The notes under the pieces were generated by a model. The model was not told the DNA's origin. It made no database searches and saw nothing but the letters and a program-made list of their open reading frames with translations. Below are positions 1-6,103 of a stretch of 13,545 nucleotides of DNA, one piece after another. The stretch comes from JAVJPJ01 sp040217295 (GTDB lineage: Bacteria > Pseudomonadota > Alphaproteobacteria > Rhodobacterales > Rhodobacteraceae), in assembly GCA_964460185.1 (NCBI GenBank), contig CAYWTM010000094.1, forward strand, positions 1 to 13,545, read 5' to 3'. The position numbers and the translations under genes were made by a program. Within the stretch, counting starts at the first letter, position 1. The number at the start of each line of letters is the position of its first letter.

Positions 1-1436
1 CCTTTACCGAAAAACGCCTGCTCGAGGCCTGTCTCGAGTTGATGGCATCGGGCGCCGTGATCTCGATCCAGGACATGGGGGCCGCCGGGCTGACCTGTTC
101 CGCGGTCGAAATGGGCGACAAGGGCGGGCTTGGCATCAAGCTGACGCTCGACCACGTGCCGCAGCGCGAAACGGCGATGACCGCCTACGAGATGATGCTG
201 TCGGAATCCCAAGAACGCATGCTGATGGTCCTCAACCCCGATCTCGAGGCCGAAGCGCGGGCGATTTTCGACAAATGGGACCTGGATTTCGCCATCGTTG
301 GCGAAACAATCCCCGAAGATCGCTTTCTGATTATCCACGGAAACGAAACAATGGCGGATTTGCCGCTGTCGAAACTGGCCTCCACCGCGCCGGAATACGA
401 CCGGCCGTGGGTGCCGACCGAACCGGCCGCCGACATGGACCCCGTGCCGGAGATCGACGCGCTGGACGCCCTGCGCGCGCTGATCACCTCGCCCAACTAC
501 TGCTCGCGGGCCTGGGTCTACGAACAATACGACCACATGGTCATGGCTGACACGGTGGTGGCCCCCGGCCTTGGCGCGGGCGTGGTGCGCGTGCACGGCA
601 CGCCCAAGGCGCTGGCCTTCACCTCCGACGTGACGCCCCGCTACGTGAAAGCCAACCCGGTCGAAGGCGGCAAGCAGGCCGTGGCCGAAGCCTTCCGCAA
701 TCTTTGTGCCGTGGGCGCCCGGCCCTTGGCCACAACCGACAACCTCAATTTCGGCAACCCCGAAAAGCCCGAGATCATGGGCCAGTTCGTGGGCGCGATC
801 CAGGGCATCGGCGCGGCCTGCGCGGCGCTGGACATGCCGATCGTGTCGGGCAATGTCTCATTGTATAACGAAACCGACGGCCAGGGCATTCTGCCCACGC
901 CGACGATCGGGGCCGTGGGCCTGCTGGACACGCTCGACGACCTGATCGGTGACACGATCCGCGATGGCCATGTCTTGCTGATGGTGGGCGAGACGCGGGG
1001 GCATCTTGGGCAGTCCGCGTTGCTGTACGAGGTGTTCAAGCGCGAAGACGGCGACGCCCCCGCCGTGGATCTGCAGGCGGAACGCCGCAACGGAGAATTC
1101 ATCCGCGCAAACCGGCACTGGATCAACGCCTGCACCGACCTGAGCGATGGCGGCCTTGCGCTGGCGGCCTTCGAAATGGCGGTGGCGGGCGGTGTCGGCC
1201 TGACGCTGGAGGCCGCGGATACCGCCACCCTGTTCGGCGAGGACCAGGGCCGCTACCTGATCGCGACCAATTTCGACAAGGCCGAAGCGCTGATGGTGGC
1301 CGCGGGCCATGCCGGCGTCTCGCTGGTGAGCGTGGGCAAGGTTGGTGGCGACATGGTTCGCATCGGTGCGGCGCAGGCGCCGCTCGAGGATCTGGCGGCC
1401 ATGTGGAAAGGCGCTTTCGCCGAGATCTTCGGCTGA
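1..1436 (+). CDS. purL: Phosphoribosylformylglycinamidine synthase subunit PurL, 5'-truncated by the window
   Basis: This enzyme converts FGAR, glutamine (via PurQ) and ATP to FGAM in cytosolic de novo purine synthesis. The reading frame is open from base 3 and stops with TGA at 1434-1436, giving about 477 residues. The stand-alone bacterial PurL is usually about 720-740 residues, so roughly the first 250 lie upstream of the window. Visible hallmarks are IQDMGAAGLTCS near 64-100, the family motif MLSESQERM near 195-221, and the second AIRS-like half with ADTVVAPGLGAG, FTSDVTPRYV, TTDNLNFGNPEKPE and IVSGNVSLYNET, which form nucleotide- and substrate-binding loops. The C-terminal part contains CTDLSDGGLA. 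A TTG at 39 could be mistaken for a start, but the coding frame runs through it without a break. No disruption is seen. Identification is secure. Confidence 0.97.
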   Translation, partial: FTEKRLLEACLELMASGAVISIQDMGAAGLTCSAVEMGDKGGLGIKLTLDHVPQRETAMTAYEMMLSESQERMLMVLNPDLEAEARAIFDKWDLDFAIVGETIPEDRFLIIHGNETMADLPLSKLASTAPEYDRPWVPTEPAADMDPVPEIDALDALRALITSPNYCSRAWVYEQYDHMVMADTVVAPGLGAGVVRVHGTPKALAFTSDVTPRYVKANPVEGGKQAVAEAFRNLCAVGARPLATTDNLNFGNPEKPEIMGQFVGAIQGIGAACAALDMPIVSGNVSLYNETDGQGILPTPTIGAVGLLDTLDDLIGDTIRDGHVLLMVGETRGHLGQSALLYEVFKREDGDAPAVDLQAERRNGEFIRANRHWINACTDLSDGGLALAAFEMAVAGGVGLTLEAADTATLFGEDQGRYLIATNFDKAEALMVAAGHAGVSLVSVGKVGGDMVRIGAAQAPLEDLAAMWKGAFAEIFG

Positions 1437-1490
1437 CGCCCCCGGCCTGTGCGCGCCGCCTGCGGATCCTGTCCAGCCCGATCGCCCGTC

Positions 1491-1519
1491 TTGCGGCTTG
1501 CGCGCGCTGCGCCTACATT
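1491..1519 (+). promoter_or_regulatory. Possible sigma-70-type promoter for bolA-grxD
   Basis: A TTGCGG box at 1491-1496 and a TACATT box at 1514-1519 are separated by 17 bases, 31 bases ahead of the bolA ATG. The 114-base gap after purL is long enough to hold a separate promoter. The match is by eye only, and read-through from purL is equally possible. Confidence 0.3.
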
Positions 1520-1550
1520 CTTGTGAGAAACAGTCGAGGATTTCGCCCCC

Positions 1551-1787
1551 ATGCCCATCACTGCCCGTGAGATCGAAGACATGATCCGCGAAAGCTTTCC
1601 CGATGCACAGATCACCGTGGAGGGCGACGATGGTGTGCATTTCGCGGCCCAGGTGGTGGATGCAAGTTTTTCCGGCATGAACCGCGTCCAGCAACAACGT
1701 GCGGTCTACGCGGCGCTGAAGGGCAAGATGGACGGATCGGCAGGCGAATTGCACGCGCTGGCGCTGACCACGAAGGCGCCCGGGTGA
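1551..1787 (+). CDS. bolA: BolA/IbaG family iron-sulfur partner protein
   Basis: A 78-residue protein of the BolA family, the usual size for the short BolA2/IbaG-like forms. The region VDASFSGMNRVQQQR (about residues 36-50) followed by ELHALALTT (about 66-74) matches the core BolA fold, and the histidine in HALAL is the conserved ligand that in characterised members helps bind a shared [2Fe-2S] cluster with a CGFS glutaredoxin. The start is ATG at 1551 with GAGGA at 1536-1540 as ribosome binding site. The gene follows purL by 114 bases and precedes the glutaredoxin gene by 68 bases on the same strand. A role with that glutaredoxin in iron-sulfur trafficking or iron sensing is inferred from family knowledge and adjacency. 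The family call is confident; the exact subgroup is less certain. Confidence 0.92.
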   Translation: MPITAREIEDMIRESFPDAQITVEGDDGVHFAAQVVDASFSGMNRVQQQRAVYAALKGKMDGSAGELHALALTTKAPG

Positions 1788-1855
1788 TGCGGGAATGATA
1801 GATCAAGAGACACGCGCGGCATGACGCCGGGCCAAGCCAGACAGGACGAAACAAC

Positions 1856-2215
1856 ATGAGCGCAGAAGACCAGATCAAGGACACCATCACGGCAAATGAC
1901 GTGGTTTTGTTCATGAAAGGCACCAAGATGATGCCGCAATGCGGGTTCTCATCGCGGGTGGCCGGTGTGCTGAACTACATGGGCGTGGAATTCGCGGACG
2001 TGAACGTGCTGGCCGATGACGGCATTCGGCAGGGAATCAAGGATTTTTCCGATTGGCCGACCATCCCGCAGCTTTACGTGAAGGGCGAATTCGTGGGCGG
2101 CTGCGACATCATCACCGAAATGACGCTGTCGGGTGAACTGGACCAGTTGTTCACCGACAACGGCGTGAGTTTCGACAAGGACGCCGCCGACAAGATCCGC
2201 GAAGCCAACGCCTGA
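1856..2215 (+). CDS. grxD: Monothiol CGFS glutaredoxin (Grx4 type)
   Basis: A 119-residue cytosolic protein of the Grx4/GrxD family, which assembles and transfers [2Fe-2S] clusters using glutathione and often pairs with BolA. The active-site motif CGFS lies at residues 29-32, preceded by the MKGTK stretch at 20-24 that contacts glutathione. DWPTIPQLYVKGEFVGGCD (about 65-83) carries the cis-proline TIPQ and the GGCD glutathione loop. Length is normal for the family. The start is ATG at 1856 with AGGACG about 10 bases upstream. It sits 68 bases after bolA, consistent with co-transcription, and faces der head-on; a run of stem-loops lies directly after its stop. Confidence 0.97.
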   Translation: MSAEDQIKDTITANDVVLFMKGTKMMPQCGFSSRVAGVLNYMGVEFADVNVLADDGIRQGIKDFSDWPTIPQLYVKGEFVGGCDIITEMTLSGELDQLFTDNGVSFDKDAADKIREANA

Positions 2216-2220
2216 CACGG

Positions 2221-2247
2221 GGTCGCCGCGCCTTTGGCGCGCCGACC
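2221..2247. repeat. Stem-loop with 12-base arms after grxD
   Basis: The arms at 2221-2232 and 2236-2247 pair at 11 of 12 positions around a TTT loop. It starts five bases after the grxD stop and has no U-tract, so it is more likely a 3'-end processing or stabilising structure, or part of a repeat, than a terminator by itself. Confidence 0.6.
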
Positions 2248-2250
2248 GAT

Positions 2251-2271
2251 GCGAGGGGCCTTGCCCCTCGC
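2251..2271. repeat. Perfect 9-bp stem-loop followed by an intergenic-repeat-like tail
   Basis: GCGAGGGGC (2251-2259) and GCCCCTCGC (2263-2271) pair perfectly around CTT. The tail at about 2272-2301 (GCTCCCCAGGATATTTATG, then AAACAAAGAAG) resembles a sequence that I recall recurring after genes in Rhodobacteraceae genomes. The hairpin is seen directly; the repeat status is from memory and would need a genome-wide count. Confidence 0.6.
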
Positions 2272-2296
2272 GCTCCCCAGGATATTTATGAAACAA

Positions 2297-2328
2297 AGAA
2301 GGGGATGGGCGCGGGCCTATCCCTTTTT
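2297..2328 (+). terminator. Intrinsic terminator for bolA-grxD, overlapping the 3' end of der
   Basis: GGGATGGGC (2302-2310) and GCCTATCCC (2315-2323) form a nine-pair stem, with one G-U wobble in plus-strand RNA, around GCGG. The stem extends outward through A-rich bases pairing with the T-run 2324-2328. A T-run directly after the stem is the classic plus-strand terminator form. On the minus strand the same arms pair with one mismatch and are followed by a moderately T-rich stretch, so it may also end der transcripts. The der stop codon (2317-2319) lies inside the stem. Confidence 0.75.
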
Positions 2329-3765
2329 CGTTTCGCCCTTCTTGACGTGTTTGGTCAGGCGCGAGGGTGTTGATTTCTTGCGGTCCTTGAAGGGGTTCTG
2401 GTCGGCCTGGCTGCGCATGTAGAGGCGGATGGGCGTTCCGGGCATGTCGAAGTCTTCGCGCAAGCCGTTGACAAGATAGCGGGAATAGCTTTCCGGCAAT
2501 TTTTCGGGATGCGAACACATCACGACGAAGCCCGGCGGCCGGGTCTTGGCCTGGGTCATGTAGCGCAGCTTGATCCGGCGGCCCGAGGGGGCCGGCGGCG
2601 GATGCGCTTCGGTCATGGCCGACAGCCACTGGTTGAGCCTGGCGGTGGTCACGCGCCGGTTCCAGGTTTCGTGGACCTTGAGGATCGCGGCATGAAGCCG
2701 GTCCAGGCCCCGGCCCGTCTTGGCCGAAACGGTGACCAGCGGCGCGCCCCGCAATTGCGGCAAGAGCCGCTCGAAGGCCTCTTTCAGGTCACGCAGCTTG
2801 TCCTGCTTTTCGTCCTCCAGGTCCCATTTGTTGACCGCGACCACCACGGCCCGGCCTTCGCGTTCGGCCAGGTCGGCGATGCGCAGATCCTGTTGTTCGA
2901 AGGGGATCGCCGCATCGAGGAGCACGACCACGACCTCGGCGAATTTCACCGCGCGCAACCCGTCCGACACCGAAAGCTTTTCAAGTTTTTCCTGCACTTT
3001 CGCCTTCTTGCGCATGCCGGCGGTGTCGAAGATGCGCGTGGGCGTGCCCTCCCAGGTGACCGGCACCGCGATGGAATCGCGCGTGATCCCGGCCTCGGGG
3101 CCGGTCAGCAGGCGATCCTGGCCCACGATGCGGTTGATCAAGGTGGACTTGCCCGCGTTGGGACGGCCCACGACAGCGATTTGCAAGGGACGTGAAACGG
3201 TTATGACGCGATCTTCATCCGATGCATCAATGTCGATATCGGTCTCGGGCTCTTCGGCGTTTTCCTCGGCGGCTTCGATCAGGGGGCGCAGCACGGTGGA
3301 CAGTTCGGCCATGCCTTCGCCGTGTTCGGCGGACAGGCCGATAGGCTCGCCGAGGCCGAGGGCATAGGCCTCGAGCACACTGGCCTCGCCCGCGCGCCCT
3401 TCGGCCTTGTTCACGCCAAGGATGACCGGGCGGCCCGACCGGCGCAGGATTTCGGCGAACAGCTCATCGTCGGGCGTGATCCCCGCGCGCGCATCGATGA
3501 GAAACAGGCTGGCGTCGGCCATTTCGACGGCGCGTTCCGTCAGGCGACGCATCCGGCCCTGAAGGCTGTCATCGGTGGCGTCTTCCAGGCCTGCGGTATC
3601 CATGATGGTAAAGCGCAAGTCCCCCAGCCGCGCATTGCCTTCGCGCAGGTCGCGGGTGACGCCGGGCTGGTCATCCACCAGCGCCAGACGCTTGCCCACG
3701 AGGCGGTTGAACAGGGTCGATTTGCCCACATTGGGGCGGCCGACGATGGCGAGGGTGAAACTCAT
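2317..3765 (-). CDS. der: Ribosome biogenesis GTPase Der (EngA), double G domain
   Basis: A 482-residue essential GTPase for 50S ribosomal subunit assembly. Two tandem G domains are visible. The first has GRPNVGKS at residues 9-16, DTAG at 56-59 and NKAE at 119-122; the second has GRPNAGKS at 200-207, DTAG at 247-250 and NKWD at 312-315, with an SAKTGRG loop after it. An acidic linker (about 165-186) joins them, and a KH-like domain follows, including RIKLRYMTQAKTRPPGFV. The protein ends in a short lysine-rich tail, KKGETKKG. The start is ATG at 3765. Its stop lies inside the terminator stem shared with grxD. It follows the YaiI gene on the same strand with a 55-base gap, so it may be transcribed from its own promoter or by read-through. 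Size and motifs are normal. Confidence 0.98.
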   Translation of the reverse strand: MSFTLAIVGRPNVGKSTLFNRLVGKRLALVDDQPGVTRDLREGNARLGDLRFTIMDTAGLEDATDDSLQGRMRRLTERAVEMADASLFLIDARAGITPDDELFAEILRRSGRPVILGVNKAEGRAGEASVLEAYALGLGEPIGLSAEHGEGMAELSTVLRPLIEAAEENAEEPETDIDIDASDEDRVITVSRPLQIAVVGRPNAGKSTLINRIVGQDRLLTGPEAGITRDSIAVPVTWEGTPTRIFDTAGMRKKAKVQEKLEKLSVSDGLRAVKFAEVVVVLLDAAIPFEQQDLRIADLAEREGRAVVVAVNKWDLEDEKQDKLRDLKEAFERLLPQLRGAPLVTVSAKTGRGLDRLHAAILKVHETWNRRVTTARLNQWLSAMTEAHPPPAPSGRRIKLRYMTQAKTRPPGFVVMCSHPEKLPESYSRYLVNGLREDFDMPGTPIRLYMRSQADQNPFKDRKKSTPSRLTKHVKKGETKKG

Positions 3766-3820
3766 GGGTCCGATTTCCGAAGGTCCGAAGGCGCGGCTCT
3801 ATCCTACCATCATCATGCCA

Positions 3821-4291
3821 TCAAGGCCCTAGCGTTCTGAGCGCTGTCTCGAGCGCCTGCAGGAACGCGCTGCGATCGGCCTTTGAAAAGGGTTTCGGCC
3901 CGCCAAGCCCCTGCCCCTCGAGCCCGCCCCTGAGATCGGCCAGGAGATCGCGGGTGGCCAGTCGGCTGCCGATATTGGTGGGTGTCAGGCGTTCGCCCTT
4001 GGGGGTCAGCACCAGCGCCCCGGATTTGACCGCGCGATCGGCCAGCGGCAGATCGGTGGTGATGACCAGCATGCCCGGCGCCGCGGCGGCGACGATCAGG
4101 TCGTCGGCGGCGTCAAAGGCGTCGCCCGCCACCGTCATGGTGATCGCGGGGTGGTCGGGGTGGCGCAGCCAGGTGGCGGCAAACAGATGGACGGGGATCT
4201 CGTGGCGCCAGGCGGCCTTGTAGATCTCGTCCTTGACCGGGCAGGCGTCGGCGTCGACCAGGATCGCCGGGGCCTTGAGCGCACCGCTCAA
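3821..4291 (-). CDS. YaiI/YqxD (UPF0178, DUF188) family protein, TTG start
   Basis: A 156-residue protein of the UPF0178 family, related to PIN/NYN-like nucleases by fold; its cellular role is not established. Hallmarks are the N-terminal VDADACPVK (residues 12-20), ITTDLPLADRAV (77-88), GERLTPTNIG and the C-terminal GPKPFSKADRSAF (131-143). Length matches the family (about 150). No ATG or GTG is available before the conserved VDADACP. The best start is TTG at 4291-4289, which overlaps the upstream gene's stop as TTGA; no strong ribosome binding site is visible, which suggests translational coupling. The start codon sits in a stem-loop (4275-4291). Reading further upstream in this frame gives arginine-rich sequence that is a shadow of the preceding gene. 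It is the fourth gene of the apparent puuD operon. Confidence 0.85.
   Translation of the reverse strand: MSGALKAPAILVDADACPVKDEIYKAAWRHEIPVHLFAATWLRHPDHPAITMTVAGDAFDAADDLIVAAAAPGMLVITTDLPLADRAVKSGALVLTPKGERLTPTNIGSRLATRDLLADLRGGLEGQGLGGPKPFSKADRSAFLQALETALRTLGP
4275..4291 (-). promoter_or_regulatory. Stem-loop burying the TTG start of the YaiI gene
   Basis: On the minus strand, TTGAGCG and CGCTCAA pair perfectly (7 bp) around GTG. The first arm contains both the start TTG of the YaiI gene and the stop TGA of the gene before it. A ribosome terminating on the upstream gene would melt it, so it could enforce coupled translation. The pairing is seen directly; the role is inferred. Confidence 0.45.
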
Positions 4292-5325
4292 TGGAAAAAT
4301 CCGCTGTCGAACGGGACCGAGACCTGTCCGCCGCCGCGTTCGGTCAGCGTCAACTGGCCGCGCGCGATGGTGATATCGGCGATCTCGGACCATCCGGGCG
4401 GGCGCGGCAGCGAGACCATCGCATGCCGGATCAGGTGCCGCGGCCCCAGGCCGAGAGCCGTCGGCACCCCCATCGCCGTCAGCCGGTTTTCCCCCAGCGA
4501 CGCAGCCAGGCCCGCGCCGCCCATCGCGCACCCGTCCTCGATCCCCAGAACGCCCGTATGCCGACCGTTCCAGGGGCTGAAATCCCGCCCGCCATTGGAA
4601 ATCCACAGCATCGTGACGGGCATCTTGCGGGCATCCTTGAGCACCACCAGCATGTCATCCTCGGCCGCGCGCATGCACACGGTCCAGCCGATATCGGCGC
4701 CCCGCGCCTCGACCAGGATGGCGAAATCCTCGATCCTGTGGCCGGCGGGATAGTGGCGCAGGTCCCACAGCGCGCCATCCTCGCAATCCAGGTACATGTC
4801 GGGCCGGGTCTGGTTGAGCGCCCACAGGGTGTGGCCCGCATACTGGGGGGCGGCATCTGTCATCACGGCGCGTTTGGGCGAATGGCTCAGCCGTCCGCCT
4901 TCGGCCATCCGGGTCATCGGATGATGGGCAAAGGTCACCTCGCCCACGCCGCCGTCGATGGTGTGGCTCTGATAGAGGACCGGGCCCACGATCTGCACGT
5001 GCTTGGTCACATGGGCGCCGCGCACCTGGTCGTTCAGGCGCAGGCGCACTTCGGCCACGTCCTGATCGACCACATGCCACGGCGTGTTGGCCGTGGCCCC
5101 GTGGATCGGCCCGTGATCCACGTCGTCCAGGCCGAAGGGCATGCAAAAGAAATCCCCCGCCAGGCGCTTGTTGACCATCGGCAGGTCGGGATCGTCCTGG
5201 ACCTCGGGTTCGTCCAGCCAGGGCGCGCTGTGCAGCGGGTGCCTCCCGCCCACACGCCATTCGGGGATGTTGCCCAGGCTTTCATCCAGCAAAAGGACGG
5301 TATCGCCGTGGGCCAGCCGGATCAC
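4288..5325 (-). CDS. Uncharacterised protein, possibly galactose-mutarotase-like fold
   Basis: I do not recognise this 345-residue protein firmly. It starts at GTG 5325-5323, overlapping the aldolase stop as GTGA, with GGAG six bases upstream; upstream sequence in this frame is a shadow of the aldolase gene. Features include GGRHPLHSAPW (about residues 26-36), LAGDFFCMPFG (55-65), DHGPIHGATANTPWHV (70-85), a histidine-rich stretch TFAHHPMTRM (131-140) and later WISNGGRDFSPWNGRHTGVLGIEDG. The HG..A.TPW pattern and the late PWNGRHTGVLGIE motif loosely recall aldose 1-epimerase-like sugar-binding proteins, where histidines and an acidic residue act on a sugar ring. No signal peptide or membrane segment is seen, so it is probably cytosolic. 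Position directly after an aldolase gene fits a carbohydrate or keto-acid role. The coding call is strong; the function is weak. Confidence 0.8.
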   Translation of the reverse strand: MIRLAHGDTVLLLDESLGNIPEWRVGGRHPLHSAPWLDEPEVQDDPDLPMVNKRLAGDFFCMPFGLDDVDHGPIHGATANTPWHVVDQDVAEVRLRLNDQVRGAHVTKHVQIVGPVLYQSHTIDGGVGEVTFAHHPMTRMAEGGRLSHSPKRAVMTDAAPQYAGHTLWALNQTRPDMYLDCEDGALWDLRHYPAGHRIEDFAILVEARGADIGWTVCMRAAEDDMLVVLKDARKMPVTMLWISNGGRDFSPWNGRHTGVLGIEDGCAMGGAGLAASLGENRLTAMGVPTALGLGPRHLIRHAMVSLPRPPGWSEIADITIARGQLTLTERGGGQVSVPFDSGFFH

Positions 5326-6083
5326 GTGCCGCTCCGGGCAAGCGCGCCGAGCGTCGCGGTCGCCATCGCCGCGTCCGAGCCAAGGCTCAGGAACGTAACG
5401 CCCGCCTCGACCATCGCGGCATTCATCTGCGGCGCGGCGAAAATGCCGGCCGCCTTGCCGGCATCGCGGATGACACCGACGCCGCGCCGGATCTCGTCCC
5501 AGAACGCCGGCGCAAGCGGATCGTCCCGGTACCCCATGTCGGCGGCAAGGTCGGCGGGGCCAAAAAACACGCAATCCACACCGTCCACCGCCGCGATGGC
5601 CGCAAGATCGCCAAGCGCCGCGCGGGTTTCGGCCTGCACGATCACGCAGATCTCGTCATTGGCGGTCGAGGCGTAGCGTTCGATCGCGCCGAAACCGCCC
5701 GATCGCATGGTCCAGCCGCCATCGCCCCGGATACCCTCAGGCGGGTAGCGGCAGGCGCGCACCGCGGCCTCTGCTTCGGCGGCGGAATTCACCATCGGGA
5801 CCATCACGGTCTGCACCCCCAGGTCCAGCACCTGTTTCAGCACCCAGTCCTCGTTGGTTGGCACGCGCACGACGGCGGGCGTGCCAGTCAGCCCCAGCGT
5901 GACGATCTGGCGGCGGATCATGGCGGGATCGAAAGGGGCATGTTCCCCATCGACCAGGCACCAGTCGAAACCGGCCTGTCCCGCGATTTCCGTCAGCGGT
6001 TCGGACCCCAGCGCCAGGAACAGCCCGCGCAGCATCCTTCCTTCGGCCATCGCGGCTTTCAATTCGTTTCTTGGTGCTGGCAT
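5322..6083 (-). CDS. HpcH/HpaI family aldolase (class II, pyruvate-type)
   Basis: A 253-residue metal-dependent aldolase of the HpaI/GarL/RhmA family, which cleaves or forms 2-keto-4-hydroxy acids using pyruvate or hydroxypyruvate as donor. Conserved residues line up well: VDGEH with H48 (catalytic His in HpaI), VVRVP with R73, QAET with metal ligand E152 and GPADLAADMG with metal ligand D178. All are offset by three from the HpaI positions I recall (H45, R70, E149, D175). The region YPPEGIRGDGG (113-123) is also typical. The start is ATG at 6083 with a strong GGGGGGAAG site just upstream. It lies 20 bases after puuD and overlaps the next gene by four bases, so it is in the same operon. The true substrate cannot be read from sequence; an aldehyde such as glyoxylate from purine breakdown is one possibility. 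Confidence 0.92.
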   Translation of the reverse strand: MPAPRNELKAAMAEGRMLRGLFLALGSEPLTEIAGQAGFDWCLVDGEHAPFDPAMIRRQIVTLGLTGTPAVVRVPTNEDWVLKQVLDLGVQTVMVPMVNSAAEAEAAVRACRYPPEGIRGDGGWTMRSGGFGAIERYASTANDEICVIVQAETRAALGDLAAIAAVDGVDCVFFGPADLAADMGYRDDPLAPAFWDEIRRGVGVIRDAGKAAGIFAAPQMNAAMVEAGVTFLSLGSDAAMATATLGALARSGT

Positions 6084-6103
6084 GTCTTCCCCCCTGCCCG
6101 GCG

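Noticed and set aside
858..1754. Minus-strand open frame across the end of purL and bolA
   Set aside because: It spans two well-supported plus-strand genes and their gap, and has no motif.
4291..5676. Long plus-strand open frame (461 codons) opposite the unknown gene and aldolase
   Set aside because: Antisense shadow in GC-rich DNA. The minus-strand frames there have ribosome sites, overlapping start/stop junctions and family motifs, while this frame has no recognisable motif.
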